Positions 24,770 through 36,551 of a DNA stretch of 64,000 bases are shown here, piece after piece. Position numbers and translations under genes: made by a program. This DNA comes from Aurelia coerulea (lineage: Eukaryota; Cnidaria; Scyphozoa; Semaeostomeae; Ulmaridae), in contig CM076944.1 of NCBI GenBank assembly GCA_039566865.1, positions 22,032,501-22,096,500 on the forward strand, in the 5' to 3' direction. Under the pieces are notes generated by a model. The model was not told the DNA's origin. It was given only the letters and a program-made list of their open reading frames with translations, and searched no databases. Numbering within the stretch: position 1 is the first letter of the stretch; every line of letters starts with the position of its first letter.

Positions 24770-24886
24770 CTTTGTTGCTAATTTGTGCAGTGCACCAGTG
24801 AGCTCTGGAATTTCTGAGCACAAATTTCTTTGTTGCTAATTTGTGGAGTGCACCAGTGAGCTCTGGAATTTTTTAGCACAAATTTC
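24770..24886. repeat. Tandem duplication, about 59-bp unit
   Basis: Two near-identical units, each containing TTTGTTGCTAATTTGTG and GTGCACCAGTGAGCTCTGG, lie directly upstream of the putative myosin start exon. Confidence 0.8.
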
Positions 24887-24986
24887 TGGAATTTCTGGGC
24901 AAAGGGATCTTGGGCATAATATAGGATAAGGATTATCTACTAAAGAATTTGTTTGGGAGGGGGGTTAGAAGCTTCATGGTATTTTT

Positions 24987-25068
24987 TACCCTGGGTGCCA
25001 CCCCAGAGCCAAATTTAGATTTATAAAAAAATAAATAATTGATTTGGCTCTGGTTGTACCCAGGGTAG
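24987..25068. repeat. Small foldback hairpin
   Basis: TACCCTGGGTGCCACCCCAG and the following AGCCAAAT pair with ATTTGGCTCTGG...ACCCAGGGTA, forming arms of about 27 bp around an A-rich loop. A GGTATTT motif on both sides may be a target duplication. Confidence 0.6.
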
Positions 25069-25337
25069 GTATTTGTGAGGTCGAACGATTTTTTTCAGAG
25101 TATTTTATTCTATAGACTTGTCATAATAGCCGAGGGCTCCAACTCTACCTCTCAACTTCACGACTTGTCTTGAGAGATTCTGAATTTGAAAAATTATGAG
25201 ACTGACTTGCTTGCTCCATAAATAAAATGAGCAACGGCCAAAAGCATTTTCGTCTAGTGGATCAACAGTTTGGAATAGATTAGGGGCCGTCATCGAGAGC
25301 CAGGTCACAGGGGGTCCAGGAATATCAGTGAATAGAC

Positions 25338-27752
25338 CCCGGCGGGTCAGCTCTAGGGGTCCAAGTGTAACCATGCTTGTCTGGCAACTTTTCAAGTTGA
25401 CCCTTTTCTCTGATTTTGGATGGAGAAAACAACCCCTTTCACGGGCTTTTCTCTGACAAATTTGGAAAATAATGGCCCTTTTTACAGGATTTCTCTGACA
25501 AATCTATGAGGTAGGACTTATCAAGTGGGGGTGATAAATAGCGTGGTGAACATATATATAAAGCTCTATATAATGCTACTACAGTATTACAGGCCTTACC
25601 CACATTAACATGGTTTTCCTGCCTAAGAATTCTTGTTCAGAAACATTCGAAGTCTTTTTGTGGCTCAAGAATTCTTATCATAATGTATATAATTCCTGTC
25701 ATGTTATTGTGTACATGGCCTGTACTACAACTTGTAAATGTGTGATACTTGAATAACAAATGCCAGCGTGCTTGCTTATATGATAGAAAATGGCTAGACT
25801 GCAAAAAAAACCATTTGTTGACAAACTGTTAAAATAACAAAATTGGTATGAATGTGACTATGCACTTGCAGTTAACCAAAAAATAATGATACAACTGATT
25901 TAACAAACATTTACGACATGTAACCTTATCTGGGAAATCTTTACTGCTCCAGCAGCTAATTCCTAGGAGGTGAAGCAAGAACATACACAATTCCATCTGA
26001 TCTGCAAATATAATATTTAGTTTATTCAACAAAAAATACAACTGTTGGTGAATCTAATTTCAGTTGGTAAACATGTAAAGTTAATGGCAGAGATAGGATT
26101 ATTTAGGTAGCATATATGATTATTCTCAACAAAACCAAAAATTCAATCAACCAAACCAACCATATTATTATATGGCCATGCATGGCCTAAGTCAAAGCTT
26201 GGTTGGCAACCAAGTTTTGACTTAGGCCATGGCCATGCATGGCCATATAATAATATCTACCGTCATTTGCAAAATAACGGGCACATTTATCAGCGATGAA
26301 CTACCCAAGGCTTGCTACACTAAACGGCAGATTTCAAAGCAAAAGTGAACTCTTACCTATAACTTCAACCAAGCTCAAAAGAGAGGTATTCTCTCTCCAA
26401 TCCTCCAATATAACATTATCATCCACAATCCACTGCCATCTTTGGCCAAATAGAAGCAACAACTACAACAACTAACATTTTGGCGCGAAAAACCAAAGAG
26501 CCCCTACACACAGTGCCACACAGTACAGTCACAGTACCAGAGTACTCCTGAATGAAGACAAGAACTTAGATGTAAGATTTCTATTCCTTTAATAGAAGTC
26601 GTCCAAGGCATTGCTAAAAGTCGATAATTAGCTACCCTGGCAAAAGGCAAAGAAGGAAGCTGAAGCCGATGCCTGGTAATGTTGTTTTGTGCAATTAATT
26701 GCCTTTTTAGGCCCAACAAAGGGCAGCCAGTTGACATTGTTGACTGACAGTAACAGAGAATAACACACGAGACAAAACTAAGCAACCAACAATCACTTGC
26801 TTTAAATCATTTGACCTACAGTCGAGTCGTATTTGCAGTGAACATATCAGCACATCAGACACACAAATAAAGGATAAACTATCTTGTTTTGAAGAGGAAA
26901 AAACATCTATCTGGAATTCCAAACTTGGCAATAATGGCAATGGCAAATGTTGCATTGTAATAACAGTCAAAACAAATGTGCAGTGACATTACTATGATTG
27001 ATCAGCATCAAGCATATCCAGCAAGGTTTTATGCTACATGTTGCTGATGTTCTGTGAACAAATGAATTTGTAGCCAGTTTGAGATAATATTTGCAACATC
27101 CTTCCTTTTCGCTGAGGTACAGTAAAAAGCTGTTGAAGACAGACAATATTCCATTATTTCTATGGTGAATAATTGAATATTAATCTTTTACTGGTTCTTA
27201 TGTCAAATTGTTTATGTTTCCATTTTCAACTTGCAATGGGCTAACAATTATTGCTTCTAAAAAGGAGATAGAATTGGTTTCTGCATTGCAAGGTAATTGC
27301 ACTTGTTTTTTGTGCATCAACACCATCTGCATTAGCTAAGAATTCTCAAGGATCTTTCAAATGTTCTCAATTCACACAAGAATTCTTGAGGGGTATAAGA
27401 AAGACTTCAATAATTCATTCAGAATTTGCAAAAATTTCCAAAGAATTCTTAGTGAAGACAGCAGTGGTGTCAATGCATGCAAGACCTGTAATTTGAAAAG
27501 ATATCATCACCTGACTTGAATTGATGTTGCAGTTGTTGTTGGTTTCTAGTGATTTTATCATTTAAAATATGATGAAACATGCTGGAAATAGATTTTTACC
27601 CCTTATTTTGAAAATCTAGGATTTTTTTTCTCAAAAAACTACCCTTTTTCCTGGTTTCTCTGTCCTAGATTTGAGGAAGATTTTGCCCCCTTTCTCAGAG
27701 ATTTTGTAGACGAGCATGGTTACACTTGGACCCCTAGAGCTGACCCGCCGGG
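25338..27752. mobile_element. 2.4-kb element with long CCCGGCGGGTC ends
   Basis: The left end CCCGGCGGGTCAGCTCTAGG and the right end read on minus are identical for roughly 50 bp, through CCAAGTGTAACCATGCT. No clear target duplication is visible. No coding capacity was recognised inside, but a large hairpin lies at 26163-26256. Confidence 0.7.
26163..26256. repeat. Near-perfect 94-bp palindrome
   Basis: The arm ATATTATTATATGGCCATGC, continuing through GGCCTAAGTCAAA, pairs with its complement on the right. The right arm has an extra CCATGG. It could extrude as a cruciform. Confidence 0.8.
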
Positions 27753-27912
27753 TTGAACAATCAAGAGATCAAAGACTCGTTTTTACGAGGTGAACAATAC
27801 GTATGACAGTGTTTTAAAGATGAGAGCCATAAAAAGTTGATGTAGAGAGACTTTACAGCAACAATATCTTTACGGTTTTACCCCCCCCCCCCCTTCCCCT
27901 CTCTCTAGACGG

Positions 27913-29960
27913 CAGGGGCGTAACTAGACCAATAATTTCGGAGGGGTGAAAAAGGTTTTTGCCCTGCAAAAGTGAGTGGTGCCCTGCAGACCTCAAGGCA
28001 AACGTTCGTCTACTGTATATGTTGCTAGTAAAGGCTTTACCAATGTAAATTTGTCATTTAAGGATGAGTCTCTAAGCAATAGCAACAGAAAAATATTTGA
28101 AACTTAACTGCTGTGCAATATCTATTTGTCAATACTGGACATGAATTATTTGATGTCAGTTTTGATTTGGCTTTGTAATAAAGTTTACATCTCGCGTCAT
28201 ATATGAGAGGCGGTGAGGGGTGAAGGGGATGAGGGGCGCTTTTTTCGCCAAAAAAGAGGTGCCAAGCTGAGTTTTCATCGTGAAGGGAAGGGCAGTTGCC
28301 CCCATTTGCTCCCCCCCTAAATCCGCCAGTGATGGGCAGAAGGAAAATAACTTGCAAAAATGTCTTCAACTGTTTATTTGCTTGGCTTTTTCATTGGTGG
28401 CAGAGGCAAGCTTTCATATTTTCAGAATACTCAGCAATAAGAGAATCAAAGACCAAGCACATTTCCTTCTGGTAAAATTCTTGGCACGACAACACAGCCG
28501 TTGTTGCTAGATTTTCGTCAATTAGTCTGGGTGGACTTCTCACTCTGTAGTGACGTTAGTATTCTGATATCGGGTTGATTTCTTGCTTTTCAGCAAAGGC
28601 AACCATAGAAGCCAGCTGCAAATTCATTGCCGTTTCATCATTTCATATTTCCTCCAGATTCTCTACAGTTGCATCAATGAGCTTTAACTTTTACTTTAAT
28701 TTTCAAGTCTACTACATCTGCATTCACTACTTCATCAATCGTTCTTGAGATGCATTCATAGCTTCGCCAGACTGAATCAATTGATTGTGCGCAAGAGAAA
28801 CTTTTTTGAAAAAATTCTCAGTTTCAGGGAATTCTCTACCTTTTTCATGGTATTTCCAAAAACTTTGTATCGTTTACAGCTTCCACTTAAAAATACGCAA
28901 ATATCTTCCAGTCCTGGGTCACAACGGCGCTCCGCTGGCAGCAGTACTCGTTAATGGTATTGGATCGAGGCCCCTGGCAGGGAATGTAAGGTACTGATCT
29001 GTCTAACATGTCCTGTAAACAACGCTGAGTACCCTTGATCCGTCCAGACATCGACGCAGCAAAATCATAGGTTTGGAGAGATTAACCACCAATACCAATG
29101 CCATTGTCCTCAAGTGAAGCAAGAACATCTTTGGTTGTGTCTTTTCCATGCTTATCAATGCATTCTTTCATTTCAACAACTCTCTCGCGTGAAGCTCCGT
29201 CATTGGCAACGAACCTTGAGGCTACAATCAATTTATCTTAGTGCCCTTTCTGTTTTCAGCAAGTGCCCCTTTGGCTTAATGAAAAAAGTACCCTTGACGT
29301 GTCGTGCCCCCCACCCAGTTTGAGATGCTTCCTACGTTCCTGATTCCTGATTGGCAGACACAGAGTGGATTCCTGGCGCAGCGATTTCAGTTTTTATCCT
29401 GCTTCTGCCTTCTGACATCCTCAGCAAGCAAATGCATCAACTCGTTTTGAGATCCTGCGCTGGTGTATTTAGTGCTCTAAGGCTTCAAACGTTTGTGTTC
29501 GAACCATTCCTTCAAAGTAGGACAATGCCTGGACATTAGATTGATCAACTGAGCAAAGTTGCCACAAAAGACAGCGATTGCCTCGAAAGGGTTCTTGCCA
29601 AATAAAAAGGATTGGTTAATATAGTTAAATGAGTCCTGCACACAGCATTTTTGAAAGACCTTCTCTACCAAGCTGGAGATGTCAGTCACTACGACTAACC
29701 GGCAGTTATGTGCCCTTAATATTGGTGGGTTTTGCGTTTTGCCAGGTAACATTTGCGTTTGAAACAGTTCCAAAATTGACAACCGATTGCAAATTTCAAG
29801 ACAGCTTAGCATGACTGCAAGACTTGTTACGCGGTTGCTGCGCTGTTATAAAATTCTTCTTGGCGCCCTGCAAAATCTTCCATTGCCCTGCGAAATCCGC
29901 AATATTTGAGATTGGGGGGGTGTCACACCCCTCCATACCCCCCCTCAATTTTCGCCCCTG
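27913..29960 (-). mobile_element. Complete hAT element with 8-bp target duplication
   Basis: The termini CAGGGGCG and CGCCCCTG are bordered directly by CTAGACGG at 27905-27912 and again at 29961-29968. The 8-bp duplication and CAGGG-type end are characteristic of hAT transposons. The 2,048-bp body carries a decayed minus-strand transposase. Confidence 0.9.
28500..29815 (-). pseudogene. hAT transposase relic (ZMYM/DUF4371-like group)
   Basis: Reading the minus strand, an open segment at 29812-29477 contains FLFGKNPFEAIAVFCGNFAQ. Further on, blocks YDFAASMSGRIKGTQ (near 29060), SVPYIPCQGPRSNTINEY (near 28960) and VFGNTMKKVENSLKLR (near 28860) appear in order. They resemble the YDGAxxMSG motif and following regions of hAT-type transposases with a DUF4371 domain. 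Stops and frameshifts separate them, and the N-terminal zinc finger is not identifiable. Naming the exact group is from recall, not from a search. Confidence 0.7.
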
Positions 29961-29968
29961 CTAGACGG

Positions 29969-31611
29969 TCCTAGCCCTCTCTGTCAACCTTTACATGTAG
30001 ATTGTGCTGCAAATAGCTTTTTTCAATTTTTCTAATTTAACATTGTAAATATTTCTTTTTTATCTATCATAACGTGTAATTAGGTTTTTACCACGGCCTC
30101 CTCTTAGCTGATGGGGGCACGGAGTATAAAGAATTTTAAATGGTGATACTATACAGGCCCGCGAAACCGTGAAACGCCCAACGCCCAGTAACTTGCGTTG
30201 AGTGAGCTGTGATGCACCGCCTCCACAGCACACCGCGCAGTTTGCTGTGGAAACAAGTTGGGGATTCGTATTTTTGTAAAGAGAATATTTCGTTTTGAGT
30301 TGGAACTTCACAAGGTTAGTGTCACCTGAAAGTTATGCAAATTTGTTTACATTCACTTGATGATACATTCTGCCAATTGAACTAATTCTAAGCCATTGCA
30401 ACATCAATTTGTCAGATATGAATGATCTACGTCAAAGGCAATTTAGGTACTTTATCTCTCTGACACTATACGTGCTATTTTTCCGGTAGTCAAAATGTAC
30501 CCGCATATTTTTGTCCTGAAAAAGAGGTGGGGAAGTTTTAGGATGCAATGAATAAAGCAATCCCGGGGGGCCTTCTTGCAGAAAACAGCAAAGTTTGGGC
30601 GCTCGTAGTAAGTCTACAAAGGGCCAGTTTCCAGTAGATATCACGTGATATGGATTTAGCACCTCTATATTGGACGATAGACAGATTTAGATGCAGGAAA
30701 TGAGTTTTATATGCAACCATGTTGAATAAATGGTTTGTGTCATGTAAATGTGGAGAATTTTCTGGAATGGTTCGTTGCTTGCTATACTAAAGTGGGCTTG
30801 CCCGCCATAGTACCGTACCGAGTAATTGCTTGGGAAAGAATTTGTTGCCTCTTGGCGTTGTTTTCTGTTTATCACTTTATGTGACCAAAGTTTCGCCATG
30901 AACAGGGCAACATTTCGTTTTCAACACACCAAGGAGTTTGTTTTGATTTGGAGATTGACCAATCAGATCACGCTATTTTTAAAGATGGCGGCTCGGTGTA
31001 AATAAACTAACCTCCGAAAAGGGCTAAAAACCTATCTCTCTTTCTGTTCCGCGGATTTGCCGCTTTCGAATATTTTCAAACAATGATAACGAATTTCTTA
31101 AATATGAATTTTCATGCACATTTCCAATGTGTATTTTCCCGATGTTTGGCCTAAATCATGAGTAACAGGGTTTGTCAGAGTCATAAACTGTCTGCAATTC
31201 TTTCAAATTCACATGAATAAAACTTGGTATCAAAGTGTTGTTTTCTAGAGTCATATTTTGATAATTACTTATCACAGCAGCAACAACAATCAAGATATTT
31301 ATTCTGTGGTCCGCGTTTTATGCATGTAGCGCTTATGAAAACGAGGATATCAAGTCAGACAGTCAGTCCGATTTCAGACACTGTTTGGCAACAAGTCTCT
31401 GTATTAGCGACAAATCAGTTCTAAGGAGCATACAGATTTCAGATTTCAGATTTTCAGATTTTCACTTTTCTTTCAATAGCCTAGTACAAGAGAACTTGTA
31501 TACCTAAGCAGCTACTAAGGAACTAACTAAACTAAATGACAACAATAACGAATGAACAGTAACGTGGGTCTAAAATAACGTGATTATGAATTACAAATAA
31601 AGCGAGACAAA
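29969..31611. other. Intergenic, possible promoter patch
   Basis: Mostly featureless. CCAATCAG at 30959-30966 is followed by AAGATGGCGGC (YY1 consensus) at 30982-30992. No coding exon was recognised. Confidence 0.35.
30955..30995 (+). promoter_or_regulatory. Candidate CCAAT/YY1 promoter elements
   Basis: A CCAAT box is followed 15 bp later by a perfect YY1-type AAGATGGCGGC, an arrangement common in animal promoters. The transporter gene starts 1.6 kb downstream on the same strand, but no 5' UTR exon can be shown. Confidence 0.3.
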
Positions 31612-32322
31612 TCATAAAGGTTGAACATTTGGGGCTGTGTTCAGCGAATGTTTCAGATCATATGAAGCTGTTACGCAATTCACCATAAAGCTTTGTATCA
31701 GTGGACATAGATTATGGTCATCATTCTGCATTAAATAAATGAAACGATCTTTCACATTCATATGTCTAAAGAAAGAATGCTGTTGCTCTATTTGTCCAAA
31801 TAGTTGTTCCCGGATTTCCCTATTTATATTGCAAGCCATTAGGCAGTGAATTTCATCTTCTAAAATGTTGCATGTAGGGCATATTCTCTCTTCTGGATTC
31901 TTTTTTGGTCTGTGATATCTACCGACCTCTACCTCTAAACGATGATCAGATAACCTAAATTTGCTTAGTAAAGTTCTCTTTTCAATATTCTTCACACTTG
32001 AAATGTATTTTGCAATCTTAAATACAGTTTTAAAGGTACAGTAAGTTCTCATTTTCGGTTGATTTTTCAACATCGAGAGGGTATTTTGATCGGAACAATC
32101 TATTACTCGTTGATTTATCTGATGTGTGGCACCAATGGATATGAAAGTTTTAATTCGGTTCTCCCATAAATCGCCGAAACCATGGCTGAAGAAAATGTAT
32201 TTTAAACAACTTGACCATATTAAGTCTAATCGTATGTTATTTCGGTAAACATGTGTCACAATTTCATTGCTTTTTCCCACAGAAATACGAAGTATATTTT
32301 TCATTGTTGATCTGAAACCCAA
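31612..32322 (-). pseudogene. C-terminal fragment of a LINE reverse transcriptase polyprotein
   Basis: A 236-codon open frame has the downstream part of a non-LTR element: TLLSKFRLSDHRLEVEVGRY, then a Cys-His cluster RICPTCNILEDEIHCLMAC of the zf-RVT type near residues 145-165. The reverse-transcriptase core is missing upstream, so the element is 5' truncated. It is still open, so the insertion may be fairly young. It ends about 280 bp from the start of the transporter gene, on the other strand. Confidence 0.8.
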
Positions 32323-32597
32323 AACATGTAATTGTCTTCTTCCTAACTCGCATTACAGAGATTGTGTAGCCAGTCTAATCAAAATCCTCACGCTCGACTT
32401 CACAAAATTTGCTGATCTGAGGAGCACAGGGTTACAAACTGCTACCCTGTCCTTCCAGTTGCAGGTTTGGCAAAAGAGGGATTTTTTACTTGATGGAGTG
32501 CAGACCTGGTGTTTGTTTATAGATTTTATAGCCACTTGTATTTGATATCTGGTTTTTATCGCCACTCTAATAGCTAAAGAGTTTTATTGAAGTTATA

Positions 32598-34232
32598 ATG
32601 GAAGAAGAAAGCACCTATAATAATCGCGATGACTGCTCAAATTCGTGCTGTCCTGCAAATGGAAATTGTGAAACAGTTGGCCAACAACAGTCTCTCATGT
32701 TTAGCGCCTCTCAAGATGCCGAGCCTTCTATTGTTGCCGGTGGTATTTACTCTTATGAAAATAACTCAATTTATCCCAAGTTTTATGACACTGAAACTTC
32801 GGTCGAGGAACCAGACGATGATGAAAACGAAAAGACGGTCGTTCTATCCACAACGCAGCCCCTTAGGCCCTTTTTCAGTCCCACAACGTATGGCCTCTAT
32901 GAGCCATGGGACAAAAGCAGGGGTATGTCAGATGCTGAGTATCTGTCGGGGGGTGGGGAAATTGGAGATGGGGAAGCTGGATATGCGAGTGGTATGAGTG
33001 CAGTGAGAAAACCACGCAGACCTGTGGGCAAAGTTTCAACCCCCTTAGTTGCATGGAATGTCGTGAATATGATGATGAATTTGAGTATCTTGGCATTGCC
33101 CTTTGCAATCGCTTCTGGTGGCATGCTTTCAATTGTTTTGATACCAATCATAGCAGTGATGAGTGGGTATACAGGGAAGCTGCTGATTGACTGCATGTAT
33201 GAACACTCTATCCGAAGGCGAAAATTCAAGACTCGTATTCGTCTTGATTATGTTGAAATAGGACAAGACTTCTTTAACTCAGAGAGGGGTGGACAGCTAA
33301 TACATGCTCTACAAACAATTGATATGCTTTGTGTTTGCATATTGAACATTAATATCCTTGGGTCTTTATGCTATGAAATGTTTCATGATCACCTCAGCAT
33401 AGAGATTTGCTCTGTAATTGGAGTTGCTATTGCCCTGCCAACATTCTTCATCAACAGACTTGGTTTGATCGCATGGATGCACCTTGTTGGTGTGACTTCA
33501 CTTGCCATTGGTCTCATGTTCATCCAAGGTTATTGTCTGGCAAATGTCAATGCTTGGAGTATCAGTGGGTTAAAGCTGTATGATTTAGAGAAGATCCCTA
33601 TCACAATTGGAATTGCTGTCTTTTCCTTTGGTATCCACTCAGCATTACCTGGAGTTGAGCAACAAATGAACAAACCAAAGCAGTACAGGCCAATGCTTGC
33701 TTTTACATTTTCGCTTGGAGTATTTATAAAGGTGTTTGTTGGTTTAACAAATGCTCTCTTTTATGGCAGAGGAACTGATCAAGTGATAACAGTTGACTTG
33801 GAGTACCACTTAAGCTTAGGAATAACATCATCTGTCTTCATTTTCATCTCTGTTCTTTGTTTATTTGCATTACCAACATTTGTCATCATGGAAGGTATTG
33901 ATGAAGCAATAGCACAGATTTTTCCATGTTGCAGACATGCCGAGGGTGGTTACAGCTTCTGGCTTTCTTTTATCAACCGCGTCATGATAATGGGTGTGTC
34001 ATTGATGGTGGCCATACTGGTGCCCCAATTTGCATTGCTCATGGCTTTCATTGGGAACACCATCAGTACTCTGCTGTCATTGACTATTCCATGTGTGTTC
34101 CACTTAAAGATGAAAAAGGACAGGCTTCGCTGGTATCATTATGTCTGTGACTGGCTTATCATTATTTTAAGCATTTCATCTATGCTCATTGGTATCTTCT
34201 TTACAGGCAAAGAACTGCACAAAAGACTATGA
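32598..34232 (+). CDS. SLC32A1-like: Vesicular amino-acid (VGAT/SLC32-like) transporter, intronless
   Basis: 544 codons, uninterrupted. The ATG has A at -3 and G at +4, and an in-frame TAG lies 24 nt upstream. The N-terminal ~145 residues are hydrophilic, with an acidic EEPDDDENEK stretch and glycine-rich segments. Then follow about nine to ten membrane segments, from TPLVAWNVVNMMMNL (about 148) to WLIIILSISSMLIGIFF (about 519-535). Landmarks shared with the VGAT family are SGYTGKLLIDCMYE, PITIGIAVFSFG, LPGVEQQMNKP and VPQFALLMAFIG. Length is close to the usual ~525. Family members load GABA/glycine or other amino acids into vesicles using the proton gradient; substrate here is inferred only. 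The single exon may reflect retroposition, or the native structure in this lineage. Confidence 0.92.
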   Translation: MEEESTYNNRDDCSNSCCPANGNCETVGQQQSLMFSASQDAEPSIVAGGIYSYENNSIYPKFYDTETSVEEPDDDENEKTVVLSTTQPLRPFFSPTTYGLYEPWDKSRGMSDAEYLSGGGEIGDGEAGYASGMSAVRKPRRPVGKVSTPLVAWNVVNMMMNLSILALPFAIASGGMLSIVLIPIIAVMSGYTGKLLIDCMYEHSIRRRKFKTRIRLDYVEIGQDFFNSERGGQLIHALQTIDMLCVCILNINILGSLCYEMFHDHLSIEICSVIGVAIALPTFFINRLGLIAWMHLVGVTSLAIGLMFIQGYCLANVNAWSISGLKLYDLEKIPITIGIAVFSFGIHSALPGVEQQMNKPKQYRPMLAFTFSLGVFIKVFVGLTNALFYGRGTDQVITVDLEYHLSLGITSSVFIFISVLCLFALPTFVIMEGIDEAIAQIFPCCRHAEGGYSFWLSFINRVMIMGVSLMVAILVPQFALLMAFIGNTISTLLSLTIPCVFHLKMKKDRLRWYHYVCDWLIIILSISSMLIGIFFTGKELHKRL

Positions 34233-34253
34233 AAGCTATATTTCAAGTTCATT

Positions 34254-34262
34254 TCAAATAAA
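34254..34262 (+). terminator. Poly(A) signal of the transporter gene
   Basis: AAATAAAAA occurs about 22 bases after the stop codon. Confidence 0.5.
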
Positions 34263-34352
34263 AATGATGTTTATTTTACTTTTGAGTTTAAGAAAGGCAC
34301 AGGTATTACCTGGAGGGGCTCAGGGGGGGGGGCATTTTTTAAGGATGGAACT

Positions 34353-35161
34353 GTTTTTTTTTTTTTTTTTTTTTTTTTCTATTCATAATAAATTAAAACT
34401 AAACTAAATACATTACTACTGTACCAATCTTGGTGTAAGAAGACACAAGGTCATCTGGCCTACACCAAGAACGGTACTTACAATTTGCAAATAACTTCAA
34501 GATATAAAAAAAAATAATAATACAGCAATACGAGGGACAAAACAAAACAAGAAAACAACACACCAATAAGGAGACTGGCAGTTCCACACCAAACCATGCT
34601 ATGGGTCTAACCTTTTATATTGTAGACTTCTATCATCCCTGTACCATCAAATAGCTACTGGACGGTACAATGACGAGGGAAGTCAAGCACTATGGGAAAA
34701 TTTGGGTGGTTTGGTGCTGAACTGTCTGGAAGAAAGGAGGGAGAGCTGCTAGATCATTGCGTTATTTCAAATTGATTTCATATTGATCCACGGATACCAA
34801 CGTGCCCCCCAAGGGAAAGGACGAAAAAAAGACCTCACCCCCTCGCCCAGGCAGCACTCCAGCACCCACGGTCAATTCAACCTGTTTGTTTTTTCAATGT
34901 ATTCAATTGTTGCTTCAATAATTATCCTGTTGTCAATAATATTCATATTAGAACTGCCGTAAAGAAGCAAGTTGCACAATGTTTTTGAATCCAGGTTTGC
35001 GATATCAATACCCGACACTTCTGTGACAGTGCCAAAGAGATCCATTCGCAGTTGATTAAAGCGGGAGCAGTGCAGGAGATAATGCTCGTTGTCCTCGTTA
35101 GCTGTACCACAATTACAATGGAACTGTTGAACCTTAGAGAGAGAAAAGGGCATTTTGCCAT
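34353..35161 (-). pseudogene. 5'-truncated LINE with poly(A) tail
   Basis: The minus strand encodes the C-terminal LINE segment, with FHCNCGTANEDNEHYLLHC (zf-RVT-like Cys/His) and DLFGTVTEVSG, ending at 34872. A ~490-bp 3' region follows, closing in the T-run at 34353-34379 (poly(A) on minus). It is a different family from the hairpin-ended LINEs. It lies tail to tail with the transporter gene. Confidence 0.8.
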
Positions 35162-35647
35162 TTTGATGTTAAGAAATACCTAGAATAATTTGTACAAAAT
35201 AAAAAACTTGATACTACAAGAGGCTACTAAAACTTATATAAAGTAGAGGCAAAGATCTTTGGCACACTGAGGCCTTCCAACTATGGTTCTCCTCAGAATG
35301 TGACTTTACATTCAAAGTTAGAGTATAAATTTCTGTTATATAAGACGAAAAAAAGTTATGTGATTGACAGATTGATTTACGTTACATTCACAAAGTTGAT
35401 TTGATTTAATTTTTTTTCAAGGTATTCACTGATTACCTATGTTTTTGCAAAAATTTCTTAACATTGTAAAAATGAGAAGAACTGAGATGATCAGCAAGGA
35501 GATACTTTTGCTCCACAACCTCATCCCCAGGGCCTTTTGTCATATTCGGACGGAGACAAAAAAGTAACAACATATGGAATTGAATCAAAATTCTCAGTTT
35601 CTAGGACAACGGCTTTGGCATGCATAGCCGGAAAGTTTAAAACAAAC
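35162..35647. other. Unassigned intergenic
   Basis: Nothing recognised. Confidence 0.4.
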
Positions 35648-35651
35648 TTAA

Positions 35652-36547
35652 CCCTATTTGTACTGGGGGGGGGGGGGGCGTTTTTCACCCCCCCCCCCCT
35701 ACCAGACTTTGCTGCGTTACGCTAAAACGACAAGAGATATAACCACCAGTTTTGGTGACTTTTACTCAAATTTCATAGGCAATTAAATTCTTAACATTTC
35801 ATTGTTCTACCACTGATCATGTGACCACAGTAATACCATATTTGGAGAGTAGTCAACAAAAAAAAGCTTAAAATGTCCGTAGTTTTCGTGTCGTTTGCTT
35901 GATCGATCTCAAACATGCACCATTCGATTGCATTTAATGAGTACTTTCATTTGATATATAATTTTTTCATATTTGCTGATGTCAGCAAAATTTAATATCT
36001 ATGACGTCATTCACATTTATGACGTCATTTACCTAATAAAGAAGTGTCAAATATAAATTTTTTTAGTCTAATTTGCTTCACCTTATTAATTTGATTCATT
36101 TTGAGTCTATATTTACCAGATAAAAGGGTAGGACTGGCAAAAACCTGCGATGAAAGTAAATGCATGCAACAAAAGGCTAATTTAAGGCTAATTGTGCAAA
36201 AAATAGAAACTAAAAAGTTTTGCAAAGTATGTATTTTTGAACTATGACATGTTTCCTACTATTTGAAACAAATTTGGAGAAAATCAATTGAGTGGTTGAT
36301 TAAATAGAATTTTTCTGGTTAAGAAGGTATAAATTTGCCAATTTTCGTCAGTTTTTCGGTTGCCTAGCAACGAATCACGTGACTTATTAATTTTCATTGT
36401 TATATTTGAATAGCCAATTGTCTAAAGAACAATAGGGGTAAGTCTAATTGTTATATCTTTTGCAGTTTTGGAGAAAAAGAGGGGGGGGGCGAAAAACGCC
36501 CCCCCCCCAGTATAAAATACTTAAAAAATCGCCCAGTACAGATAGGG
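35652..36547. mobile_element. piggyBac-like MITE at TTAA (896 bp)
   Basis: The ends CCCTATTTGTACTGGG and (minus) CCCTATCTGTACTGGG are flanked on both sides by TTAA (35648-35651, 36548-36551). CCCT-type termini plus TTAA targets are the hallmark of piggyBac. Next to each end sits a G-run/C-run hairpin (GGGGGGGCGTTTTTC...CCCCC). It lies immediately beside a LINE GVPQGS block on the minus strand. No transposase is present. Confidence 0.85.
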
Positions 36548-36551
36548 TTAA

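Noticed and set aside
25338..27752. Target duplication for the CCCGGCGGGTC element
   Set aside because: The flanks TGAATAGAC and GTTGAACAA share too little to claim a duplication.
28058..28369. 103-codon minus-strand frame as a separate gene
   Set aside because: It spans low-complexity hAT subterminal sequence and has no recognisable domain.
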